A stretch of 64,000 nt of DNA, taken from NCBI GenBank assembly GCA_902776035.1, contig CACYOO010000001.1, positions 1 through 64,000 of the forward strand, given 5' to 3'. Shown in pieces: positions 48,396 through 57,795 of the stretch. Source of the DNA: an uncultured bacterium (GTDB lineage: Bacteria > Cyanobacteriota > Vampirovibrionia > Gastranaerophilales > Gastranaerophilaceae). Position 1 is the first letter of the stretch. Each line of letters starts with the position of its first letter. The position numbers and the translations under genes are program-made. The notes below the pieces were generated by a model, which worked only from the letters and a program-made list of their open reading frames with translations, searched no databases and was not told where the DNA came from.

Positions 48396-50147
48396 CAAAT
48401 TCACTGCTGGAAGATGGTTCTTCCATACTTTCAATTTTATTTATTTCTTTAAGATATTCAACATTTTTTTCTTCTTTTTCATAGCTGTCATCATAAATTA
48501 ATTCTTCCATTGCATCATTATTGTTAACAACATCAGGATGCCCTGCAAGATTTATCTTTTCAACCGGCTTAATATCATTGATTATTTCATTTGAATGACT
48601 TATTTCTGCAAATATATCTTCTTTATTTGCGGTATTTGTTTTGCTTATATTATCTGTTTCATTGCTGTTTTTATTAGCTTCAGCCAATATATTATCCATT
48701 TCTTCAAAAGATTGTATATTAATTTGTTTTGTTGCTGAATTGTCCTTTTCTTTTTTAAGATTTTCTTTTCTTTTTTCTGTATGTGAAAAATTAGCAAATT
48801 CAATATCATCTATAGTGTGAAGATTATTATTTTGTTCTCTGTCAAAATCATTATCTATGTTTTCGTTAAATGAAATATGGCTGTCTAAATCTATAATATT
48901 TCTATCTAATGATGAATCAGGAATATTATTTGAAGCTTTTAAACCTTCGAAGCCGGCAAATCCAACATCTTCTAACTTAAAATCATCATCTTCATCACTA
49001 TTTTCGTTTTCAATATCATTATCAGGATTATAAGATGAAAAATTAGCAAGTGTTTCATCGTCAGGTAAAGAAGATAATCCTTCCGAATTTTTATTATTGA
49101 ATGTTGTATCTTCTTGTAAATCATCGCTTTCAAATGGATTATCTATAAAAATATCATCATCATTTTTATTGTTGTTGTCGTTTAAATCATTATCATCTTG
49201 AAAAGCTTCTACAAATTCGTTTTCTGTTTTATCAGAAATTTTATCGAACACATCTAAAACAGTTCCGCTTAACATATCATCTCTATTTGCGATGTTTTTA
49301 GATATAAATTCAAATTTATCAAATTCTTTAAAATAACTTCTTAATTCAATACTTTTACTTAATTGTTCATATAAAAATTTTTTTTCGGTATGTAAAATGT
49401 CATCATCAATAAATTGAACAATAAGTGATTGAGCTTTTTCTAAATCATTTTTTTCTACTGTAACGTCGTTTTCAGGTTTGAATTTTGATAATACATTTTT
49501 TAAACTTTTCGCACTATATAAATCTTTTTTTGAAACTAAATAGTATCCATCAATATTTTTATTTTTTTTCACTTCTCCCGGAGCTGTTGTGCCGACAAAA
49601 GCCGCAAAATCCATATCTTTTGAAAGAATAAAGAATATATAAATATCAGGTGTTAAGCCAAATTCAAAATGAGAAGCAGGAACGCAAAGGTGTCTTTCAT
49701 CTTGACAAATTCTAACATCAATTTTTATGTTATTTACATTTATATCTGATATATCAATATCATTTAAAACTGAAGTTATCGTATATAGTGAATTTTTATT
49801 TGATGCGTTTATATCTAATGTTTGTAAAAATTTTAGACCTAAATGCGCACCTAAAACATTTGCAAAGCCCCTTTCTTTCAAGTCTTCTTTTATGTTTTCT
49901 GTTGAAATTACTGCATCTTTAATATCTTCTTCAGTTATTTTTATAATCAAATTGCTATTATCAATTATACTCATAAAATTTCTCCAATTTTATTATATTA
50001 GATTACAACGAGAAAAAAAATATTCCAAAAAACATGTAAAATTATGTAAAGATTTATAAATAATACTAACCACCCGGCTAATTGTATTTAAAATTAGTTT
50101 TCGATTAAATATAATTAAATCTTTTTCATACTTCCAACTATTCTTAT

Positions 50148-50182
50148 GAGTCTTTTAACAAAATAAAAAGACTCTTTTTTTT
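50148..50182 (+). terminator. Plus-strand intrinsic terminator in a minus-strand gene interval
   Basis: GAGTCTTTT (50148-50156) pairs with AAAAGACTC (50166-50174), followed by eight T on the plus strand. The minus-strand orientation has no T run after the stem. No plus-strand gene precedes it, so it may end an unannotated small RNA from the 206-base gap 49975-50180. Confidence 0.55.
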
Positions 50183-50879
50183 AATTATACATTTTTATAA
50201 TTTTATCAATACCTGATTTTGCTATATTAAATATCTCCATTAATTGTTCTTGTTTGTATGGTTCACCTTCTGCTGTTGTTTGAAATTCAATGATTTTACC
50301 GCTTTTTGTTAAAACAACATTTGAATCAACTTGAGCATGGGAATCTTCTTCATAACATAAATCAAGCATGACCTCTCCGTTTATAATTCCTGCTGAAATT
50401 GCGGCTATTTCTTCTTTTATCGGATTTTCTTTTATTGTTCCGTCTTGGATTAGTTTGTTGATGGCTGTTTTTAGTGCCATAAAACCACCGCAAATACTTG
50501 CTGTTCTTGTTCCGCCATCTGCTTGTATTACATCGGCATCAATTGTTATAGTCATTTCAGGTATTTTGTTCATATCAATACATGCTCTTAAGCTTCTTCC
50601 GATAAGACGTTGAATTTCTTGAGTTCTACCTGATAATTTTGTTCTTTCTCTTTCACACCTTGTATTTGTGGAAGATGGTAAAAGAGAATATTCTGCTGTT
50701 AACCAACCTTGCTTGCTTTCTTTGTCCATCCATTTTGGCTGTTCCATTGTTACAGAAGCCGTTGTTATAACTTTTGTATCACCGAAAGAAACCAGCACAG
50801 AACCTAATGCATTTTTTGTAAAATCTTTTATAAACGATATTGGTCTTAATTCATCATTTTTTCTTCCGTCTAATCTCAT
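50181..50879 (-). CDS. rph: Ribonuclease PH
   Basis: 232 aa phosphorolytic 3'-5' exoribonuclease trimming tRNA 3' ends. Motifs: MRLDGRKNDELRPISF, GDTKVITTASV, the Arg-rich RERTKLSGRTQEIQRLIGRSLR, and DADVIQADGGTRTASICGG catalytic region. Slightly shorter than the usual 237-250 aa. Final gene of the minus-strand run starting at trmFO. Confidence 0.96.
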   Translation of the reverse strand: MRLDGRKNDELRPISFIKDFTKNALGSVLVSFGDTKVITTASVTMEQPKWMDKESKQGWLTAEYSLLPSSTNTRCERERTKLSGRTQEIQRLIGRSLRACIDMNKIPEMTITIDADVIQADGGTRTASICGGFMALKTAINKLIQDGTIKENPIKEEIAAISAGIINGEVMLDLCYEEDSHAQVDSNVVLTKSGKIIEFQTTAEGEPYKQEQLMEIFNIAKSGIDKIIKMYN

Positions 50880-50894
50880 AATATTTTTCCTTTC

Positions 50895-51110
50895 TTATTC
50901 GTATTCCCATATATAAGTTTGTCCGCAAAATTTGCAAACTGCATGTTCATTCATAAATTCAACAGATGGCGTAAATGAATAACCGTCAACTGATATTTCT
51001 AAACGTTTTCCTATAACATATTTTTGAGAGTAATTTCTTGCACCCTCATAGTCCTTTGAAAACATTAATTCAAATTTGTCTGTACTTTGACAATTTTTAC
51101 ATCGGAACAT
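50895..51110 (-). CDS. Small zinc-ribbon protein
   Basis: 71 aa with CKNC near the N-terminus and CKFC near the C-terminus, spaced to make a single zinc ribbon. Between them is a short beta-rich stretch. Function unknown. It begins at the base after the stop of the membrane protein and ends 15 bases before rph, so it is in the operon. Confidence 0.65.
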   Translation of the reverse strand: MFRCKNCQSTDKFELMFSKDYEGARNYSQKYVIGKRLEISVDGYSFTPSVEFMNEHAVCKFCGQTYIWEYE

Positions 51111-52025
51111 CTAATTACTTGCCTTTTTCTTTTTTGACTTTGATTTTTTCTTCAGTTCTGCAATAGCAAGTTTTTTATACCATAGTGTCCATATAATACT
51201 TCTTAACGGTAATGTAAAACCTATTACAATAGTTGATATAAACATTGATGTTAAAAATTTAGCTATTGATAGTGAGCCAATTACATAAGGTAATTTTAAA
51301 GCTAAAAGTGCGGCATTAAACTCATTTATAGGTAAATTAGTCATTAACGGATCTAATAGCATTGCAAAGAATGTTATTATCTGCAATATTGAACAAATTA
51401 AATCAACTACTTTAGGTAATAACCAATAAGTAAATAATGCCGTAAGTATAAATAAACCTTGTGTTTGCATGTATGTATTAAATGGTTTTATTAAATTAAA
51501 ACTTCTTTTAAAACATTGAATTGGAGTTGCATCATGTTCAAACGTAAACACTTGAAATATTAAAATAATAAGTACAAATACAATTTCTGCAAAAAACCAC
51601 ATAGGAGGAAATATTGCTATAAATGTAAATAAACCGAACAATATCCATAATGTTATAAAACTTCCTGCACGTTTTGTTACTACTTGTTTGTGTGCATCTA
51701 TATCATATATTCTTCCTGATTTTAAAGTGTTTTCTGTCATGGAACTTATTGAAACATAAGCCGTTAAATATTCCCAAAAAGCCCTTATAAATATGTATAT
51801 TCCGGGGATAGTTAAGCAGAGTGTTATAGATAATGTTAAGGTAGAATCTTTAAACATATCTACAGCGTAAAATGCAAAACCCAAAGATAAGCCAAATGCT
51901 AATATTATACCTAAAATTTGTCCAAATATGGGAAATGCCATATATTTTGTAAATGTTATAAAATGTTTAGCATATATGCCAATTCCTTCTAAAAATACGG
52001 ATAAAAAATTTTCGCCTTGTTTCAT
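51111..52025 (-). CDS. Polytopic inner-membrane protein of unknown function
   Basis: 304 aa with about six long hydrophobic segments and a very basic C-terminus (KKKSKSKKKKASN) expected in the cytoplasm. The pattern of paired helices with an HDATPIQCFKRSFNLIKP loop resembles uncharacterised membrane proteins related to glycerophosphodiesterase membrane domains. No catalytic motif seen. Confidence 0.6.
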   Translation of the reverse strand: MKQGENFLSVFLEGIGIYAKHFITFTKYMAFPIFGQILGIILAFGLSLGFAFYAVDMFKDSTLTLSITLCLTIPGIYIFIRAFWEYLTAYVSISSMTENTLKSGRIYDIDAHKQVVTKRAGSFITLWILFGLFTFIAIFPPMWFFAEIVFVLIILIFQVFTFEHDATPIQCFKRSFNLIKPFNTYMQTQGLFILTALFTYWLLPKVVDLICSILQIITFFAMLLDPLMTNLPINEFNAALLALKLPYVIGSLSIAKFLTSMFISTIVIGFTLPLRSIIWTLWYKKLAIAELKKKSKSKKKKASN

Positions 52026-52087
52026 AAATAATCCCTAATGTTTTTACAGATATTGTATTATAAATAATAGGATTTTTAAATATTTTT

Positions 52088-52894
52088 TTAAAACAAAGGT
52101 ATAGGTATCAGATATTTGTAAAATTTATATTCATCAAAGATTGATGGAATGCCATCCCAATAGCGATATATTTCTAAACCTTGATTTGCAAGTTCATATC
52201 CGATTTTTTCGTTATGTGTAAAATAAGGATATATAAACGGAACTTCATTTTTATCCGGTTCAAAGCTTAATTCATTCGTTTTTCCGAACTTTTCCGCATA
52301 CATATAAAAATTATTTAATCTCCAATTTTTTTCTTCTTCAAAATTAATATATGACATTATTTTTTCTGTAGTATGGCTCATCAGCATTAAGGGTTCTTTG
52401 TCCAAACGATTTTCATTTTTGATGAATTTTTCATAATTTATTTCTTCATCAATCTCATAGTCTTCTGATATTTTTAATTGTTTATCTAAAACTTTTTTAG
52501 TATAAAGATATGCTCCTTCCATTACTCCGTAGTGTTTTTGGAAGAATTTTCTCGGTGAATTAAATGCAGCCAAACCCATTGGCTCTGAATAAAAAGCATG
52601 TGCATTATCAACAATTAAATTGAAATATTTTTTAGATAGTATTTCAACGTTTTTAGTACAGATACCAAAATAATTCGGATATAGTATATAATCATCCCAT
52701 TTAAATTTTCCAACAGGCATAAACTTATCGTCTATATGATAATATTCAACTTTACAAAATTCTTTGTTTAAAGTTGATTTTATTGCAGGACAAATATAAT
52801 AAGGCACACAAATTTTTGGTATTTTATAAGCTTTTAATAAATACCTTAAAGCATTTCTTGCAGAATTTAGTCTTATTATTTCAACTTTTGACAT
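52088..52894 (-). CDS. DegT/aminotransferase fold-type I-like protein
   Basis: 268 aa. The N-terminal LNSARNALRYLLKAY and VPYYICPA resemble the cofactor-side start of DegT/DnrJ/EryC1 aminotransferases. Asp96 in VDNAHAFYS fits the PLP-ring Asp, and Lys116 in FNSPRKFF before YGVMEGAYLYT fits the PLP Lys seen in RKFFGVPDGxYL-type relatives. It is about 100 residues shorter than typical DegT enzymes, so activity is uncertain. Overlaps pgeF by one base. Confidence 0.6.
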   Translation of the reverse strand: MSKVEIIRLNSARNALRYLLKAYKIPKICVPYYICPAIKSTLNKEFCKVEYYHIDDKFMPVGKFKWDDYILYPNYFGICTKNVEILSKKYFNLIVDNAHAFYSEPMGLAAFNSPRKFFQKHYGVMEGAYLYTKKVLDKQLKISEDYEIDEEINYEKFIKNENRLDKEPLMLMSHTTEKIMSYINFEEEKNWRLNNFYMYAEKFGKTNELSFEPDKNEVPFIYPYFTHNEKIGYELANQGLEIYRYWDGIPSIFDEYKFYKYLIPIPLF

Positions 52895-53643
52895 TATACG
52901 TCCTTTAGTTTAATGATAACACTATGTCTGTTTGTGGTTGCACCTTCTTTTCTGTAGGAATAAAACAAATTGTTATCACAAGATGTACAATAAGGGCAAA
53001 CATCAATATTTTCTTCCTTTATTCCTTCTTCCATAAGTTGACGTTTATTCATTTCTTTTAAATCAACATAAATTTTACCATCACGAAATTTATATAAACC
53101 GGAATTGTTTTTAACTGAAATCATACTCATATTAAATACATCTTCTTTTACTTCATAACAACATACGGAAATTGCAGCACCTATGGCAATTTTTATATCA
53201 TCAATATTAGAATTAAATTCATCATGCATTTTTATAATTGTCTTTGCACCTATTCTTCCAACAGTTCCTTTCCAACCGGCATGAATTACTGCTCCAATAT
53301 TTTGTTTTTTGTCATAAGCAACTAAGGGTGTACAATCGGCAAAGTTTAGAAATACTGCTTGTGTATGGTTTGTTAATATTAAAGCATCTGCTTCAGGATA
53401 GTATGTTTGACCTTCTTTTACAACTGCAATCGTATCTGTATGACGTTGTTCCGGATATACAAAGTTATCCTCAGTTATACCTAATTCTTTACAGAACATT
53501 ATTCTGTTTTCTTTTATTATATCCTGCATTTCAGGTTCTTTTGATTTTATAGGGCATTCTCTTGTTGTAAAAAAATGTGTTAATCCCTCTAAAATATCAG
53601 TTTTCATAACGGTTTTACCGTTCAATTTTTCTAAATAGAACAT
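52894..53643 (-). CDS. pgeF: Peptidoglycan editing factor / purine nucleoside phosphorylase, YfiH family
   Basis: 249 aa. Family motifs: PEQRHTDTIAVV, LNFADCTPLVAYD, VIHAGWKGTVGRI (metal-binding His), GAAISVCCYEV and SCDNNLFYSYRKEGATTNR. Members act on purine nucleosides and in E. coli prevent mis-incorporation in peptidoglycan precursors. Overlaps trmFO by 13 bases. Confidence 0.9.
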   Translation of the reverse strand: MFYLEKLNGKTVMKTDILEGLTHFFTTRECPIKSKEPEMQDIIKENRIMFCKELGITEDNFVYPEQRHTDTIAVVKEGQTYYPEADALILTNHTQAVFLNFADCTPLVAYDKKQNIGAVIHAGWKGTVGRIGAKTIIKMHDEFNSNIDDIKIAIGAAISVCCYEVKEDVFNMSMISVKNNSGLYKFRDGKIYVDLKEMNKRQLMEEGIKEENIDVCPYCTSCDNNLFYSYRKEGATTNRHSVIIKLKDV

Positions 53644-54944
53644 AATAACTGCCTCAAATCATTTATTGCACGTTTTGATAATTTTTCATTTTTAAGCTTT
53701 TTATTTTTTCTTTCATTCTTTGGTAAGTCAATATAATCAACAATAGCCCAATTAGAATTCATTGGCTGAAAATGTTTTAGCTCACTTGAAGAAATATAAT
53801 TACATAATGCGCCTAGCATTGTTGTCGTCGGAAGCTGTAATAACGGTTTATTTTGCAAATACCTTGCCATATTAATTCCGGCAAGCATTCCTGTTGCCAT
53901 AGATTCCGTATAGCCCTCAACACCTGTTATTTGACCTGCAAAAAATAAATTTTCACGTTTACGTGTATTTAGTGTTGCATTTAAAATATTCGGACTATTT
54001 ATAAAAGTGTTTCTATGCATAACACCATATCGGACTATATTTGCATTTTCTAAACCGGGAATAGAATTTATAAGTTCTTTTTGATAAGACCATTTCAAAT
54101 TCGTTTGAAAACCAACAATATTAAATAAAGTCTTTTTAGCATCATCCTGTCTTAATTGTACAACAGCATGATTTATTGTTTCTGTTCTTTTATCAACAAG
54201 TCCTACGGGTTTTAACGGCCCAAACCTTAATGCATCAATATCTCTGGATGCCAAGACTTCTATAGGTAAACAGCTTTCAAAAAATTTTGCATTTTTTTCA
54301 AAATCTTTAAGTTCTATACGCTCTGCATTAATTAAAATATTGTAAAACCTTTCATATTGTTCTTTATTCATTGGACAATTTATATAGGTTGCTTCACCTT
54401 TATCGTATCTGTCTGCCCAAAATGCAATATCAAAATTTATACTGTCTTTTTCTACAATTGGTGCAACAGCATCAAAGAAATGTAAATGTTCCGTCTGTGT
54501 AAAGTTTTTAATGGATTCTGCAAGTTTATTACTTGTTAAAGGCCCTGATGCAACTATAACAGGAACATTATCAGGTATTTTAGTTAATTCTTCTCTGACA
54601 AATGTGATATTAGGATTGTTTTCAATTTTTTCAGTTACGGCATGTGAAAAACCTACTCTGTCTATGGCTAAAGCATTACCTGCAGGAACACTGTTTTGAT
54701 AAGCAATATCTATAAGTTCGCTTTTCATTTCTTTCATTTCTGCTTTTAATAATCCGCTTGCATTTGTTTCAATTAACGACCCCATAGAATTTGAACAAAC
54801 AAACTCTGCACAATCACCTGTAACATGTGCTCCTGTTTGTATATTAGGACGCATTTCGTATAATTTAACTTTTATATTCCTTTTTGCAAGCTGTAACGCA
54901 GCTTCTGAGCCGGCAAGACCAGCACCGATTATTATGACTTCCAT
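53631..54944 (-). CDS. trmFO: tRNA (uracil-54-C5) methyltransferase, folate/FAD-dependent
   Basis: 437 aa. N-terminal FAD motif GAGLAGSEAALQLA, then YEMRPNIQTGAHVTGDCAEFVCSNS, a TrmFO signature with the conserved Cys, and FFAGQITGVEGYTESMATGMLAG. It makes ribothymidine at position 54 of tRNA using methylenetetrahydrofolate. First gene of the operon; the next gene upstream (wecB) is divergent, 46 bases away. Confidence 0.97.
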   Translation of the reverse strand: MEVIIIGAGLAGSEAALQLAKRNIKVKLYEMRPNIQTGAHVTGDCAEFVCSNSMGSLIETNASGLLKAEMKEMKSELIDIAYQNSVPAGNALAIDRVGFSHAVTEKIENNPNITFVREELTKIPDNVPVIVASGPLTSNKLAESIKNFTQTEHLHFFDAVAPIVEKDSINFDIAFWADRYDKGEATYINCPMNKEQYERFYNILINAERIELKDFEKNAKFFESCLPIEVLASRDIDALRFGPLKPVGLVDKRTETINHAVVQLRQDDAKKTLFNIVGFQTNLKWSYQKELINSIPGLENANIVRYGVMHRNTFINSPNILNATLNTRKRENLFFAGQITGVEGYTESMATGMLAGINMARYLQNKPLLQLPTTTMLGALCNYISSSELKHFQPMNSNWAIVDYIDLPKNERKNKKLKNEKLSKRAINDLRQLLCSI

Positions 54945-54990
54945 ATAATTAAGTATAAAATAAAAATGTTTGATGTAAAATTATATCATT

Positions 54991-56121
54991 ATGAATAGTA
55001 TAAAAAATATTTTGATTGTATTTGGTACAAGACCTGAAGTTATAAAATTAGCTCCTGTTATTTTAGAGTTAAAAAAGCATCCTGATTACAATGTTATTAT
55101 TTGTAATACGGAGCAGCAAAAAGAATTGTCCAATCAAACTCTGTCCTATTTTGGCTTAAAGGCGGATATAAATTTGGATTGCATGCGTCCTAATCAACCG
55201 CTTGCTGAAATTCAATCAAGAATTTTGCTTGGCTTAGATAAAGTGTTTAATGAAAATGAAGTAGATGCCACTATTGTGCAGGGCGATACAATGACTGTAT
55301 TATCAGCATCATTAACAAGTTTTTATCATAGAATACCTGTATTTTATGTAGAAGCCGGCTTACGCTCATATAATATTTATGAACCATTCCCTGAAGAAGT
55401 TATGAGGCAAATGGCATCTCGTGTTGCCAGATTACACTTTGCACCTACTGAAAAGAACAAACTGGCTCTTATAAAGGAAGGTATTAATAACGATTATATA
55501 ACCGTAACCGGAAATACTGTTATTGATGCACTATTCTGTTTATCTGATGAAACTGTTGAACAATCCGCAAAATTCTATAAAGAAAAAAATATTCCAATAG
55601 ATGATAAATTAGTTTTAGTTACAGTCCATAGGCGTGAAAATCATGGTGAAAGATTAGATAAAATTATAAAAGCAATATATGATTTAGCGTGCAAATATAA
55701 AGAGCATACGTTTGTAATACCTGTGCATCCTAACCCTAATGTAAGGGAAAAAGTTGTAAACAGATTAGAAGTGTTAGAAAATATTCATCTTTTAGAACCA
55801 TTAGATTATCCTTATCTTGTTTATTTAATGAAGAATGCAAAGCTTATACTAACTGATAGTGGCGGAATACAAGAAGAAGCACCTACATTTGGATGCCCTA
55901 CTCTTGTTATGAGATATGAAACAGAACGTCAAGAAGGAGTAGAAGCAGGAGTTTCAATTCTTGTCGGAGCCGATTATGATGTTATAATGCAAAACAGTGA
56001 AAAAATATTGAAACAAGATAAAACTTTGACTAGATTAAAAACACAAAATCCTTATGGTAACGGTAAATCTGCTCAAGCAATAGAGGGCTTAATAAGAGCA
56101 TATTTTGATAATAAAGGTTAA
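54991..56121 (+). CDS. wecB: UDP-N-acetylglucosamine 2-epimerase (non-hydrolysing)
   Basis: 376 aa. GTRPEVIKLAPVI near the N-terminus, VQGDTMTVLSASL, VEAGLRSYN, VTVHRRENHG, PVHPNPNVREKV and TDSGGIQEEAPTFGCPTLVMR are all diagnostic. It converts UDP-GlcNAc to UDP-ManNAc for surface polysaccharide. It precedes the dTDP-rhamnose genes in the same direction. Confidence 0.95.
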   Translation: MNSIKNILIVFGTRPEVIKLAPVILELKKHPDYNVIICNTEQQKELSNQTLSYFGLKADINLDCMRPNQPLAEIQSRILLGLDKVFNENEVDATIVQGDTMTVLSASLTSFYHRIPVFYVEAGLRSYNIYEPFPEEVMRQMASRVARLHFAPTEKNKLALIKEGINNDYITVTGNTVIDALFCLSDETVEQSAKFYKEKNIPIDDKLVLVTVHRRENHGERLDKIIKAIYDLACKYKEHTFVIPVHPNPNVREKVVNRLEVLENIHLLEPLDYPYLVYLMKNAKLILTDSGGIQEEAPTFGCPTLVMRYETERQEGVEAGVSILVGADYDVIMQNSEKILKQDKTLTRLKTQNPYGNGKSAQAIEGLIRAYFDNKG

Positions 56122-56166
56122 TTTATGTTATAATTTTCTTAAAATAACTTCTTAAGGAATAGTTTT

Positions 56167-57153
56167 ATGAAGAAATTATTGGTAACAGGCGGAGCAGGAT
56201 TTATCGGAAGCTGCTTTATAAGGCATATTTTAAAAAAATATAATGATTATGAAGTTATAAATCTTGATTTGTTGACATATTGCGGAAATTTAGAAAATTT
56301 AGAAGATATAAAAAATAATTCTAATTATTCTTTTGTACACGGTGATATTTGTGATAAAGATTTAGTAAGAAGTTTAGTTAAAGATGTAGACTATGTTGTA
56401 AATTTTGCTGCTGAATCTCATGTTGATAATTCAATAAAAAATCCTGAAATTTTTATTAAAACAAATGTTCAAGGTACATTGAATTTATTACAGTGTTCAA
56501 AAGAAATCGGTATAGAAAAATTTTTGCAGGTATCAACAGATGAGGTTTACGGAAGCTTAGGCGAAGATGGATACTTTTATGAAACAACACCATTAGCCCC
56601 AAACAGTCCGTATGCTGCAAGTAAGGCAAGTGCAGATATGCTTGTTAGGGCTTATTACAACACTTATGGTTTACCTACATTAATTACAAGGTGTTCTAAT
56701 AACTATGGACCTTATCAATATCCGGAAAAACTTATTCCTTTCTTTATTTTAAAAATAAAAAAAGGAGAGAAAGTTCCTGTATACGGTGATGGTAAAAATG
56801 TTAGAGATTGGTTATACGTATATGACCATTGTGAAGCAATAGATACGGTACTTCATAAAGGTAAAATAGGAGAAGTTTACAATATTGGCGGACATAATGA
56901 AAAAACAAATCTGGAAATAACACGATTAATTCTAAATGCTATGGGAAAAGATGAAAACTCAATTGAATATGTTGCTGACAGATTAGGGCATGACAGACGT
57001 TATGCAATGTCTAATGATAAAATATCAAATGAACTTGGCTGGAAACCATTAACATCATTTGAAGATGGAATAAAACTGACAATAGATTGGTATTTAAACC
57101 ATTCCGAATGGATGGAACATATAGAGTCAAAAAATACAGATTGCTGTCATTAA
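56167..57153 (+). CDS. rfbB: dTDP-glucose 4,6-dehydratase
   Basis: 328 aa [13 protein letters not shown] at residues 8-17, catalytic STDEVYGSLG with the DE pair, and Tyr/Lys in YAASKAS. Second step of dTDP-L-rhamnose synthesis. AAGGAA ribosome site. Twelve bases before the methyltransferase. Confidence 0.96.
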   Translation: MKKLLVTGGAGFIGSCFIRHILKKYNDYEVINLDLLTYCGNLENLEDIKNNSNYSFVHGDICDKDLVRSLVKDVDYVVNFAAESHVDNSIKNPEIFIKTNVQGTLNLLQCSKEIGIEKFLQVSTDEVYGSLGEDGYFYETTPLAPNSPYAASKASADMLVRAYYNTYGLPTLITRCSNNYGPYQYPEKLIPFFILKIKKGEKVPVYGDGKNVRDWLYVYDHCEAIDTVLHKGKIGEVYNIGGHNEKTNLEITRLILNAMGKDENSIEYVADRLGHDRRYAMSNDKISNELGWKPLTSFEDGIKLTIDWYLNHSEWMEHIESKNTDCCH

Positions 57154-57165
57154 GGAATAAATGCT

Positions 57166-57795
57166 ATGACAATAATGAACTTTGTAAAAAAGATTTTTGG
57201 AATAAAAATGAATTTGGATGACGAAATCATTCAAAAATATTGCAAAGGAAAGGGTGTAGAAATTGGAGGTTCTGCACATAACGAATTTCAGATTAATGCA
57301 TTAAATATTGATATTTCCAGGCATGATAATCCTGAAGACGAACATGCTATTACTCAAATGAAATATGCAAAAAGAATTAAAAAAGTTGATATTATAGCTG
57401 ATGGTTGTGATATTCCTTTGAAGGATAATTCGGTTAATTTTGTTTTTTCATGTCATGTGATAGAACACTTTTTTGATCCTATTTCTGCAATAAATGAATG
57501 GCTTAGAATAGTTAAAACAGGCAAGTGTGTTGTTATGGTTATTCCTAATAAGGAATTAACTTATGATAAAGATAGGGAATGTTCAACAATAGAAGATATT
57601 GAAAATAGACACAAGATATTTGATAAAAATGTAAAATATGAGGATAAGCATCATAGCGTTTGGACACCTGAAAGTTTTTTAGAATTAATGAAATACTATA
57701 AATACAATGTTGTTGCATATTCTAAATCAGTTAGAAATTTCAACAATAGCTTTTGTGTAGCAATAAAAAAGGATAAAAATTATAAACATGAATAA
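57166..57795 (+). CDS. SAM-dependent methyltransferase (class I)
   Basis: 209 aa. SAM-binding first loop modified to VEIGGSAHNEF, with the acidic strand end NIDIS, then IADGCDIPLKDNSVNFVFSCHVIEHFFDP (motifs II/III) typical of Methyltransf_11. Located among rhamnose genes and overlapping rfbD by eight bases, so it probably methylates a sugar or a glycan. An ATG nine bases in is an alternative start. Confidence 0.75.
   Translation: MTIMNFVKKIFGIKMNLDDEIIQKYCKGKGVEIGGSAHNEFQINALNIDISRHDNPEDEHAITQMKYAKRIKKVDIIADGCDIPLKDNSVNFVFSCHVIEHFFDPISAINEWLRIVKTGKCVVMVIPNKELTYDKDRECSTIEDIENRHKIFDKNVKYEDKHHSVWTPESFLELMKYYKYNVVAYSKSVRNFNNSFCVAIKKDKNYKHE

Larger units (their letters stand above)
45722..49974 (-). 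pseudogene. Acidic repeat protein with TonB-like C-terminus, split by a 14-bp duplication
   Basis: Two minus-strand ORFs, 49974-48247 (575 aa) and 48214-45722 (830 aa, apparent TTG start), join if one copy of a 14-bp tandem duplication (48236-48249 and 48250-48263) is removed. The joined protein would be about 1410 aa. Residues 1-240 are a folded unknown domain. A very acidic linker follows, with about eleven 18-aa repeats (EELTPDNNFEDLSS type), 40-aa repeats and DID/DIN runs. Near the end come one membrane helix (TALLLLVFVALLGFMGY, about 46390-46445), a Pro/Gln-rich stretch and a TonB-like C-terminal domain (SVKLSRTGEVIDAIATVSSGS). It may be a pseudogene, a phase-variable allele or a sequencing/assembly error. 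Confidence 0.65.
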
